Positions 1 to 5,442 of a stretch of 12,333 bases of DNA are shown piece by piece. The stretch is from contig DYBS01000049.1 in the NCBI GenBank assembly GCA_019418525.1, forward strand, positions 1 to 12,333, in the 5' to 3' direction. Below the pieces are notes generated by a model that ran no database searches, was not told the DNA's origin, and saw nothing but the letters and a program-made list of their open reading frames with translations. The position numbers and the translations under genes were made by a program. Source of the stretch: Clostridiales bacterium. GTDB lineage: Bacteria; Bacillota; Clostridia; Oscillospirales; Oscillospiraceae. The number at the start of each line of letters is the position of its first letter. The first letter of the stretch is position 1.

Positions 1-19
1 AGATGTGTATAAGAGACAG
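1..19 (+). other. Nextera/Tn5 mosaic-end adapter remnant (not genomic)
   Basis: The first 19 bases, AGATGTGTATAAGAGACAG, are identical to the 19-bp Tn5 mosaic end used in Nextera library adapters. They lie exactly at the window edge, which is where untrimmed adapter survives in an assembly. Genomic sequence should start at about base 20. No transposase gene or second mosaic end is present, so a natural Tn5-type insertion is very unlikely. Confidence 0.95.
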
Positions 20-81
20 TATCCCCACTTTATGCAGGATTTCGCCCCTAGATTTCCACAAAATCCCCCATTCCCGTTCTA

Positions 82-110
82 TTGACTTTTTGCACAAAAG
101 CCGGTATAGT
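82..110 (+). promoter_or_regulatory. Sigma-A-type promoter of the Fe-alcohol dehydrogenase gene
   Basis: A -35 box TTGACT (82-87) and a -10 box TATAGT (105-110) are separated by 17 bp. Transcription would start near 117, leaving a leader of about 67 nt. A strong ribosome binding site, GGAGGA (171-176), stands 7 nt before the start codon at 184. I see no clear operator. Confidence 0.8.
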
Positions 111-183
111 TTGAATGATGAAAGTGGGGGATCTTCCCTCTCTCTCACCGTGTAATCTATTTACTTTATAGGAGGAATCAACT

Positions 184-1395
184 ATGGGACGTTTTACCCT
201 GCCTCGTGATCTCTACCACGGCAAAGGCTCTCTGGAAGAGCTGAAGAACCTGACCGGCACCAAGGCCGTCCTGGTGGTGGGCGGCGGCAGCATGAAGCGC
301 TTCGGCTTCCTGGACCGCGCCAAGGGCTATCTGGAGGAGGCCGGCATGGAAGTGCGCGTCATCGAGGGTGTCGAGCCCGATCCCTCCGTTGAGACCGTGA
401 TGAACGGCGCCAAGGTCATGCGCGAGTTCGGCCCCGACTGGATTGTCGCCATGGGCGGCGGCTCCCCCATCGACGCGGCCAAGGCCATGTGGGCCTTCTA
501 TGAGTATCCCGACTGCACCTTTGAGCAGCTCATTACCCCCTTCAGCTTCCCCAAGCTGCGCACCAAGGCCCACTTCTGCGCCATTCCCTCCACCTCCGGC
601 ACCGCCACTGAGGTGACCGCCTTCGCCGTCATCACCGACTACCACAAGGGCATCAAGTACCCCCTGGCCGACTTCAACATCACCCCCGATGTGGCCATCG
701 TGGATTCCGACCTGGCCGAGAAGATGCCCCCCAAGCTGACCGCCCACACCGGTATGGACGCCATGACCCACGCCATCGAGGCCTATGTGTCCACCCTGCA
801 CTGCGACTACACCGACGCCCTGGCCCTCCACGCCATCAAGATGATCCACCGCGATCTGAAGAAGTCCTACGACGGCGACATGGAGGCCCGGGACCGCATG
901 CACAACGCCCAGTGCCTGGCCGGCATGGCCTTCTCCAACGCGCTGCTGGGTATCGTGCACTCCATGGCCCACAAGACCGGCGCGGCCTTCACCGGCGGAC
1001 ATATCATCCACGGCGCCGCCAACGCCATGTACCTGCCCAAGGTCATCCAGTACAACGCCAAGGTGGAGAGCGCCGCCGAGCGCTATGCCGACATCGCCCG
1101 CTTCCTGCACCTGAAGGGCGAGACCACCCAGGAGCTGGTGGCCGCTCTGGTGGCCGAGCTGCGGGAGATGAACCGCCAGCTGGACATCCCCCTGTCCATT
1201 CAGAACTACGGCCCCGGCGGCGTCATCGCCGAGCAGAGCATCATTGACGAGAAGGAGTTCAACGACAAGCTGTCCGAGGTGGCCACCAATGCCATCGGCG
1301 ACGCCTGCACCGGCTCCAACCCCCGCCAGCCCAGCCAGGAGGACATGGAGAAACTGCTGCTGGCCGTGTACTACGACAAGGACGTGGATTTCTAA
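184..1395 (+). CDS. Iron-containing alcohol dehydrogenase
   Basis: A 403-residue protein of the group III (iron-dependent) alcohol dehydrogenase family, of the usual length. These cytoplasmic enzymes interconvert alcohols and aldehydes or ketones with NAD(P)H. The NAD-binding motif GGGSPIDAAK lies at residues 91-100, PSTSGTATEV at about 135-144, and the metal ligands are probably D192, H196, H263 and H276 (in TGMDAMTHAIEA, MAHKTG and IIHGAAN). The central part, such as the stretch ending KYPLADFNITPDVAIVD, resembles butanol dehydrogenases and the C-terminal domain of AdhE. The start is fixed by GGAGGA 7 nt upstream. The gene has its own promoter and terminator and is not part of the sugar operon. 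A role in disposing of reducing power during fermentation is likely, but the substrate cannot be read from sequence. Confidence 0.93.
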   Translation: MGRFTLPRDLYHGKGSLEELKNLTGTKAVLVVGGGSMKRFGFLDRAKGYLEEAGMEVRVIEGVEPDPSVETVMNGAKVMREFGPDWIVAMGGGSPIDAAKAMWAFYEYPDCTFEQLITPFSFPKLRTKAHFCAIPSTSGTATEVTAFAVITDYHKGIKYPLADFNITPDVAIVDSDLAEKMPPKLTAHTGMDAMTHAIEAYVSTLHCDYTDALALHAIKMIHRDLKKSYDGDMEARDRMHNAQCLAGMAFSNALLGIVHSMAHKTGAAFTGGHIIHGAANAMYLPKVIQYNAKVESAAERYADIARFLHLKGETTQELVAALVAELREMNRQLDIPLSIQNYGPGGVIAEQSIIDEKEFNDKLSEVATNAIGDACTGSNPRQPSQEDMEKLLLAVYYDKDVDF

Positions 1396-1430
1396 TCCCT
1401 CCGGCATTCGGACATAAGCGCACCTTTTAT

Positions 1431-1471
1431 CGGGAGTGGCACGATTTTCATCGTGCCACTCCCGCTTTTTT
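1431..1471 (+). terminator. Rho-independent terminator after the alcohol dehydrogenase gene
   Basis: A perfect 15-bp stem (CGGGAGTGGCACGAT at 1431-1445, with its complement at 1450-1464) closes a TTTC loop and is followed by C and six T residues. It begins 35 bp after the stop codon and separates this gene from the next transcription unit. Confidence 0.95.
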
Positions 1472-1487
1472 CAAATATCCCCGGCGT

Positions 1488-1515
1488 TTGCAAATTCCCC
1501 CGTTCCTGCTATAAT
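1488..1515 (+). promoter_or_regulatory. Sigma-A-type promoter of the radical SAM gene
   Basis: A consensus -10 box TATAAT (1510-1515) is preceded by a -35-like TTGCAA (1488-1493) with a 16-bp spacer. The predicted leader is about 38 nt and includes the ribosome binding site AGGAGG (1547-1552), 7 nt before the ATG at 1560. The -35 match is only fair. Confidence 0.7.
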
Positions 1516-1559
1516 GGACTTAGACAAACCGATACCAGAGCCTTACAGGAGGGAGTCAT

Positions 1560-2429
1560 ATGGAATATGAAGGTCAGATCTGCCGCGGTCCTATGGAGCG
1601 GGCCTCCTACATGCTCCCCATCTCGGTGGGGTGTTCCTACAACCAATGCCGGTTCTGCATGCTCTTCAAGCACCTGACCTACCGGGAGCTCCCCTTGGAA
1701 CAGATCGAAGCGGAGCTGCGCCGGGTTAGTTCCATCGGCGGAAATCCCAAGCAGGTGTTTTTGGGGGACGGGAACGCCTTCTCGGTCTCCACCGAGCGGA
1801 TGCTCACCATCCTCGAGCTGGTCCACCGCTACCTCCCCGCCTGTGAGCGGGTCCACATGGACGCCACCGTCCACGACATCCTCCGCAAGCCCGCCCGGGA
1901 GCTGGAGGCGCTGTCCGCCGCCGGGGTACGGACCTTGTATCTGGGCATCGAGTGCGCCCTGGACGATGTGCTCGCCCAGATGCACAAGGGCCAGACCATG
2001 GCGCAGGCCTCCGAGGCCATCGACAAGCTCCACCAGGCCGGGATGAGCTACGGCGCGCATATGATGACAGGGATCGCCGGAAAAGGCCGGGGCCTGGAAA
2101 ACGCGCAGGCCCTGGCGGAGTTCTACAACCGCACCAAACCGGACCGAATCGTCAACTTTTCCCTCTTCCTCCACCGCCGCGCCCCCCTGTATCAGGACAT
2201 TCTGGCGGGGAAGTTTATTCCCGCGGACGAGCTGGAAAATCTCCAGGAGGAGTACCAGCTTCTGAATCTTTTGCAGACAGACGAGCTCTCCTACGACGGG
2301 TTCCACGACTGTATCGCTTTTCGGGTGCGCGGTATTCTCCCCCACGACCGGGACAAGATGCTCCGGAAGCTGGAGGGAGCCATCGCGGAGTACGAGAAAA
2401 AAGCGCCCATCGTCGCCATTGTGGCCTGA
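1560..2429 (+). CDS. Radical SAM protein of unknown substrate
   Basis: A 289-residue protein with a radical SAM iron-sulfur motif near its N-terminus, GCSYNQCRFC, with cysteines C25, C30 and C33. The spacing is CX4CX2C rather than the textbook CX3CX2C. It occurs, as far as I recall, in a group of Elp3/COG1032-like radical SAM proteins common in clostridia. Later segments fit that group: VFLGDGNAF (66-74), TLYLGIECALDDVL (125-138), MHKGQT (141-146) and MMTGIAGKGRG (168-178). These correspond to strands of the radical SAM barrel and SAM-binding contacts. I see no B12-binding domain, SPASM domain or second iron-sulfur cluster motif. The ATG follows AGGAGG by 7 nt. The gene is monocistronic, with its own promoter and a shared terminator. 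The family is confident; the reaction is unknown, and nothing ties it to arabinose use. Confidence 0.88.
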   Translation: MEYEGQICRGPMERASYMLPISVGCSYNQCRFCMLFKHLTYRELPLEQIEAELRRVSSIGGNPKQVFLGDGNAFSVSTERMLTILELVHRYLPACERVHMDATVHDILRKPARELEALSAAGVRTLYLGIECALDDVLAQMHKGQTMAQASEAIDKLHQAGMSYGAHMMTGIAGKGRGLENAQALAEFYNRTKPDRIVNFSLFLHRRAPLYQDILAGKFIPADELENLQEEYQLLNLLQTDELSYDGFHDCIAFRVRGILPHDRDKMLRKLEGAIAEYEKKAPIVAIVA

Positions 2430-2440
2430 CCTTCCGTCTC

Positions 2441-2487
2441 AAAAAACTAGCGGCGAAGCAGAGATCTCTGCTTCGCCGCTCGTTTTT
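2441..2487. terminator. Bidirectional terminator between convergent genes
   Basis: The sequence from 2449 to 2464 is followed immediately by its exact reverse complement from 2465 to 2480, making a 32-bp perfect palindrome (folding as about 14 bp plus a 4-nt loop). A run of A residues (2441-2446) lies on the left and a run of T residues (2482-2487) on the right, so the element can stop transcription from both sides. It serves the radical SAM gene on the plus strand and the araR-like gene on the minus strand, whose stop codons flank it. Confidence 0.95.
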
Positions 2488-2496
2488 TGCTCTCTT

Positions 2497-3561
2497 TCAG
2501 CTGGTCTCCTTTTCCACCAGCACCCAGGGGGACACCATGGGCTGGCAGCTCTGTCCCTCCATCCATCGGAACAGAAGCTCGGCGGACATGCGCCCCACAT
2601 TATACGGTCCGTGGGACAGGGACGTGATGCGCAGAGGGGCCATCTCGCTGTACTGGCTGTTGTCAAAGCTGACCACCGCCATCTCCTCGGGCATCTTGAC
2701 CCCCCGCTTGGCCAGCTGGGTGACCAGGCGGTTGGCGATCTCGTCGTTGTAGCACACCACGGCGGTGCAGTCGGTGAGCACCGCCTCCAGCTCCTCGGTG
2801 GAGCCGCCGGCCAACAGCCGCTCCTTGAACTCGGTGCCGTACCAGAAGATCTGTCCGTCCTCCATGGGCAAGTCGTACTCCCGCAGGGCGGCGGCATAGC
2901 CGGCATAGCGCTGGTGGCCCTGGATGTCGTCGTTTTTGAAGATGCCGGCGATGCGGCGGTGCCCCTTGCGATAGAGGTACTCCACCAGCTGGTGTCCGCC
3001 GCCGTAGTTGTCGTCCAGCACCGAGAGCGTGCCGGTGAGCTCGGGATAATTGCAGTGCATGAAGAGGAGAGGCATGCCCTTGGCGATGAGCTTGCGGTAC
3101 AGGTCCAGGTTGGGATTGGGCAAGGCGGTCTTGGTGCCCTCCACCAGGATGCCGTCCAGGGGCTGGGTGATGAGCCGCTGGAGGATGCGCCGCTCGTTGG
3201 CCACCTGGTTTTGAGTGGCGAAGAGGACGGGGGCGCTGTTGTTGGCAGCCAGCACCGTCTCGATCTCCCGCAGAATGCTGGGGAAGATGTAATCTCCGAT
3301 ATAGGTGGTGACCACCGCGATGGAGCGCTGCGGGGGCAGGGCGGGCTGGGACAGATCCCGGATGTGAGAGCCGCTCCCCTGCCGTTTCTCAATCAGTCCC
3401 TGGTTGACCAGGACGGACAGGGCCTGCCGGACGGTCTGCCGGCTGACCTGAAACTCCTGACAAAACTCCTGCTCGGTGGGCAGGAGGGTGCGCTCCCCAA
3501 AATAGCCGCTGAGGATGCGCCCGCGGATGAGCTCCGCGATCTCCTGGTATTTGGCTGCCAT
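2497..3561 (-). CDS. araR: AraR-type arabinose repressor (GntR DNA-binding plus LacI/GalR effector domain)
   Basis: A 354-residue cytoplasmic transcription factor. Residues 1-68 form a GntR winged helix (PTEQEFCQEFQVSRQTVRQA at 28-47, then a wing with KRQGSGSHI). Residues from about 79 to the end form a LacI/GalR-type sugar-binding domain, with DGILVEGTKTALPNPNLDLY, GHRRIAGIFKNDDIQGHQRY and AVVCYNDEIA closely resembling Bacillus subtilis AraR, which has the same architecture and about 362 residues. AraR family members repress arabinose genes and release DNA when L-arabinose binds. I place the start at 3561 because AAGGAG (3570-3575) lies 8 nt upstream of that ATG; the ATG codons at 3567 and 3594 are worse placed. 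The gene diverges from the ABC/araA operon, the classic position for its regulator. Autoregulation is likely, since an ATTTGTAT half-site lies just upstream of its promoter. Confidence 0.9.
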   Translation of the reverse strand: MAAKYQEIAELIRGRILSGYFGERTLLPTEQEFCQEFQVSRQTVRQALSVLVNQGLIEKRQGSGSHIRDLSQPALPPQRSIAVVTTYIGDYIFPSILREIETVLAANNSAPVLFATQNQVANERRILQRLITQPLDGILVEGTKTALPNPNLDLYRKLIAKGMPLLFMHCNYPELTGTLSVLDDNYGGGHQLVEYLYRKGHRRIAGIFKNDDIQGHQRYAGYAAALREYDLPMEDGQIFWYGTEFKERLLAGGSTEELEAVLTDCTAVVCYNDEIANRLVTQLAKRGVKMPEEMAVVSFDNSQYSEMAPLRITSLSHGPYNVGRMSAELLFRWMEGQSCQPMVSPWVLVEKETS

Positions 3562-3569
3562 GTCCATCT

Positions 3570-3575
3570 CTCCTT
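3570..3575 (-). promoter_or_regulatory. Ribosome binding site that decides the araR start
   Basis: On the minus strand this reads AAGGAG. It is 8 nt from the ATG at 3561 but only 2 nt from the ATG at 3567, and it lies downstream of the ATG at 3594. The start at 3561 is therefore preferred. Confidence 0.8.
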
Positions 3576-3596
3576 CCAGGACACTGTCTTGCATCC

Positions 3597-3625
3597 ACTA
3601 TAACATACCCCAAGCCAAAATACAA
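3597..3625 (-). promoter_or_regulatory. Promoter of the araR-like regulator
   Basis: On the minus strand a -35-like TTGTAT (3620-3625) and a -10 box TATAGT (3597-3602) are 17 bp apart. Transcription would start near 3590, giving a short leader. The half-site ATTTGTAT (plus strand 3639-3646) lies 13 bp upstream of the -35 box, consistent with autoregulation. Confidence 0.65.
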
Positions 3626-3638
3626 TGGACGGCAGCAA

Positions 3639-3968
3639 ATTTGTATGCTCTTTTGTCCGCTTTTTCGATTCATCTTCCGATACAAATTCCCAGATTTGTG
3701 TCGAACCCCCACGGACAAGCAGACAATCTCTGTAAAATATATCCAGCTATCTCCCCTCGTATTTTACATTTTGTTTGTCTTAGCGCAGTGCGTCAGCCCG
3801 CTTTTATGTATTTCAACGAACGCATTTATCATCCAAAAACTGGTTGTTATTTTTTTAACGATTCCAATAGATTCCACTTTATTTGATATTTCAGTTATAA
3901 TCATCACTTTTTTGTTGTTATTAAAAGTTTGTATTCTTTTTACTCTTCTCCAAATGGCAAATTTGTAT
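3639..3968. repeat. Scattered ATTTGTAT-like half-sites in the divergent control region
   Basis: Sequences resembling half of the AraR operator occur at 3639-3646 (ATTTGTAT), 3680-3687 (ATACAAAT, inverted), 3694-3701 (ATTTGTGT), 3927-3934 (GTTTGTAT) and 3961-3968 (ATTTGTAT). A 12-nt exact repeat, GCAAATTTGTAT, occurs at 3635-3646 and 3957-3968, one copy close to each divergent promoter. Everted pairs CAAAT/ATTTG lie at 3683-3698 and 3951-3965. The region is AT-rich, so some of these matches may be chance. Binding is inferred, not shown. Confidence 0.45.
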
Positions 3969-3990
3969 TGTTTATAGAAACGAAAATGGC

Positions 3991-4006
3991 ATTCGTGCGC
4001 ACAAAT
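3991..4006. promoter_or_regulatory. AraR-like operator upstream of the transport/arabinose operon
   Basis: ATTCGTGCGCACAAAT is a near-perfect inverted repeat (7 of 8 positions pair across the centre). It matches the B. subtilis AraR operator consensus as I remember it, ATTTGTACGTACAAAT, at 13 of 16 positions. It ends 2 bp before the -35 box at 4009, so a bound repressor should block RNA polymerase. Together with an AraR-type gene transcribed divergently, this strongly suggests arabinose-responsive control. Confidence 0.75.
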
Positions 4007-4008
4007 TA

Positions 4009-4037
4009 TTGACATTGCCGAAACCGAGAGGTATACT
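4009..4037 (+). promoter_or_regulatory. Strong sigma-A-type promoter of the sugar transport/arabinose operon
   Basis: A perfect -35 TTGACA (4009-4014) and a -10 TATACT (4032-4037) are separated by exactly 17 bp. The predicted start near 4044 gives a leader of about 85 nt. In the leader ACCCG (4063-4067) can pair with CGGGT at 4074-4078 or, alternatively, at 4085-4089. I do not see enough structure to call a riboswitch. Confidence 0.88.
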
Positions 4038-4113
4038 TTCAACCGAAGAAACCCAACGGGGCACCCGGCAGCGCGGGTCTCCCACGGGTCACGAACGCAA
4101 AACCAAAACGGAA

Positions 4114-4119
4114 AAGGAG
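4114..4119 (+). promoter_or_regulatory. Ribosome binding site that decides the chvE-like start
   Basis: AAGGAG lies 9 nt before the ATG at 4129, and the protein from that ATG opens with a complete lipoprotein signal peptide. An open frame continuing upstream to a TTG at 4009 is rejected because that TTG is the -35 box. Confidence 0.9.
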
Positions 4120-4128
4120 AGTATTGAA

Positions 4129-5271
4129 ATGAAGAAACTTTTCGCTCTGCTTCTCGCGCTGGCTATGGTCATGTCCCTGGCCGCCTGCGGCGAGAAATCC
4201 GGCACCAGCACCCCCAGCGGCTCCACCAACCCCGGCACTGAGACCACCTCCGGCGGCGAGACCGATCAGCCCGGCGCCGGCAAGACCGTCGCCATCGCCA
4301 TGCCCACCCAGTCCTCCGAGCGCTGGATCAAGGACGGCGACAACATGAAGGCCCAGCTGGAGGCCCTCGGCTACAAGGTCCTGCTCCAGTACGCTGAGGA
4401 CGATCCCCAGCAGCAGGTCTCCCAGATCGAGAACTTCGTGTCTCAGATGGTGGACTGCATCGTCATCGCTGCGGTTGACTCCGGCGCTCTGACCACCGTC
4501 GAGGCTCAGGCCAAGACCGCTGGTATCCCCATCATCGCCTATGACCGTCTGCTGATGGACACCGACGCTGTCTCCTACTACGCTTCCTTCGATAACAAGG
4601 GTGTTGGCACCGCCATCGCCAATTACATCGTGGATGCCAAGGATCTGGAGGGCGCCAAGGCCGCCGGCGAGAGCTACACCATCGAGTTCTTCATGGGCTC
4701 CCCCGACGACAACAACGCCGTGCTGCTGTATGAGGGCATCATGGAAGTCCTGCAGCCCTACCTGGACGACGGCACCCTGGTCTGCAAGACCGGCCGTACC
4801 TCCTTCGATGAGACCTGTATCCTCCGCTGGAGCCAGGAGACTGCTCAGCAGTGGTGTGAGAACTACCTGTCCGGCTTCTACGCTGACGAAGACCTGGACA
4901 TCGCCTGCTCCGCTTTTGACGGCTTCTCCTACGGCATCCGCTCCGCTCTGGAAGGCGCCGGCTACACCGAGGCTAACTGGCCCCTCATCACCGGCCAGGA
5001 CGCTGAGCTGATGGCTGTCAAGAACATCATCTCCGGCAAGCAGACCATGTCCATCTACAAGGACACCCGCCTGCTGGCTGAGAAGTGCGTGACCATGGTC
5101 AACGCCGTGGTGACCGGCTCTGAGCCCGAGATCAACGACACTGAGACCTACGACAACGGCGTGCTCGTGGTTCCCTCCTACCTGTGCACCCCCGTGGCCG
5201 TCGATGTCAACAACTATGAGGAGCTGCTGGTGGACGGCGGTTACTACACCGCCGAGGAGCTGGCCGGCTAA
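4129..5271 (+). CDS. chvE: Monosaccharide-binding lipoprotein of an ABC importer (ChvE-like)
   Basis: A 380-residue extracellular, membrane-anchored sugar receptor. Residues 1-20 are a lipoprotein signal ending in the lipobox LAAC, with C20 as the lipidated cysteine. A Gly/Ser/Thr-rich linker (21-51) tethers the domain. The rest is a type I periplasmic-binding fold: AIAMPTQSSERWIKDGDNMK (55-74), IVIAAVDSGAL (111-121), IPIIAYDRL (133-141) and ITGQDAELMAVKNI (287-300). These are hallmarks of the ChvE / multiple-monosaccharide receptor group, whose members bind arabinose, xylose, glucose or galactose. The genes for its ATPase and permease follow directly. A long hairpin lies just downstream, which probably raises its level above theirs. 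Frequent GCT and CGT codons suggest high expression. The exact ligand is uncertain; AraA and AraR nearby point to L-arabinose. Confidence 0.9.
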   Translation: MKKLFALLLALAMVMSLAACGEKSGTSTPSGSTNPGTETTSGGETDQPGAGKTVAIAMPTQSSERWIKDGDNMKAQLEALGYKVLLQYAEDDPQQQVSQIENFVSQMVDCIVIAAVDSGALTTVEAQAKTAGIPIIAYDRLLMDTDAVSYYASFDNKGVGTAIANYIVDAKDLEGAKAAGESYTIEFFMGSPDDNNAVLLYEGIMEVLQPYLDDGTLVCKTGRTSFDETCILRWSQETAQQWCENYLSGFYADEDLDIACSAFDGFSYGIRSALEGAGYTEANWPLITGQDAELMAVKNIISGKQTMSIYKDTRLLAEKCVTMVNAVVTGSEPEINDTETYDNGVLVVPSYLCTPVAVDVNNYEELLVDGGYYTAEELAG

Positions 5272-5302
5272 TCCAAGTTCACAGCAAAACATCGAGTCGA
5301 AC

Positions 5303-5335
5303 GAGGGGGCGGCGGCAGTCTGCCGCCGCCCCCTC
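5303..5335 (+). terminator. Strong hairpin between the binding-protein and ATPase genes, probable attenuator
   Basis: A perfect 15-bp GC-rich stem (5303-5317 with 5321-5335) closes a 3-nt loop, 31 nt after the chvE-like stop codon. The tract after it (CTTTCCTA) is only weakly T-rich, so leaky termination or protection of the upstream mRNA from 3' decay is more likely than a complete stop. I see no good promoter between it and the ATPase gene, which supports read-through. Confidence 0.75.
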
Positions 5336-5353
5336 CTTTCCTAACCGGGGCGT

Positions 5354-5395
5354 ATCTGAATGACATGCGGCCTTCCAGCCGCCCGTCTTTCAGAT
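5354..5395 (+). other. Second stem-loop in the ATPase gene leader
   Basis: ATCTGAA (5354-5360) is complementary to TTCAGAT (5389-5395). It encloses a smaller stem, GCGGC (5367-5371) with GCCGC (5378-5382), around a CTTCCA loop. It lies between the stronger hairpin and the ribosome binding site AAGGAG, which precedes the ATG at 5443. It may be an mRNA processing or stability element; no function is shown. Confidence 0.4.
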
Positions 5396-5442
5396 GTGTC
5401 CCGGCGGGGAGCGAGAGATGTCTGTAAGAAGGAGTTGAGAAA

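Larger units (their letters stand above)
3562..4128. other. AT-rich divergent control region
   Basis: This 567-bp gap separates araR from the transport operon. The stretch from about 3720 to 4000 is markedly AT-rich compared with the GC-rich genes on both sides. It contains two opposed promoters, one good AraR-like operator and several half-sites. Between about 3702 and 3926 I see nothing convincing: the open frames there are short, hydrophobic by composition and lack ribosome binding sites. Confidence 0.75.

Noticed and set aside
178..1407. Long open frame antisense to the alcohol dehydrogenase gene
   Set aside because: It is a shadow of GC-rich codons: low-complexity Gly/Val/His/Leu content, no ribosome binding site, and the plus-strand protein has a full set of family motifs. 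The same applies to the long antisense frames over chvE, mmsA, mmsB, the kinase gene and araA.
3562..3594. Longer araR start at 3594
   Set aside because: It precedes the good AAGGAG site and lies almost at the predicted transcription start; the ATG at 3561 has ideal spacing and matches the usual AraR N-terminus.
2419..3603. Long plus-strand frame over the regulator gene
   Set aside because: It is opposite a complete GntR/LacI-type protein, crosses the terminator palindrome and shows no recognisable domain.
3872..3901. Possible extra promoter with TATAAT at 3896-3901
   Set aside because: The -10 hexamer is perfect but no acceptable -35 box is found, and such hexamers are expected by chance in AT-rich sequence.
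3645..3977. 110-codon hydrophobic frame in the AT-rich control region
   Set aside because: Its Phe/Ile/Leu content follows from T-rich DNA, it has no ribosome binding site and it overlaps operator half-sites. Treated as non-coding.
4009..4128. Extended N-terminus for the receptor from a TTG at 4009
   Set aside because: That TTG is the start of the -35 box TTGACA, and the added residues would bury the lipoprotein signal that begins at 4129.
4044..4128. Riboswitch in the operon leader
   Set aside because: The leader is only about 85 nt, has small stems only and matches no aptamer that I recognise.
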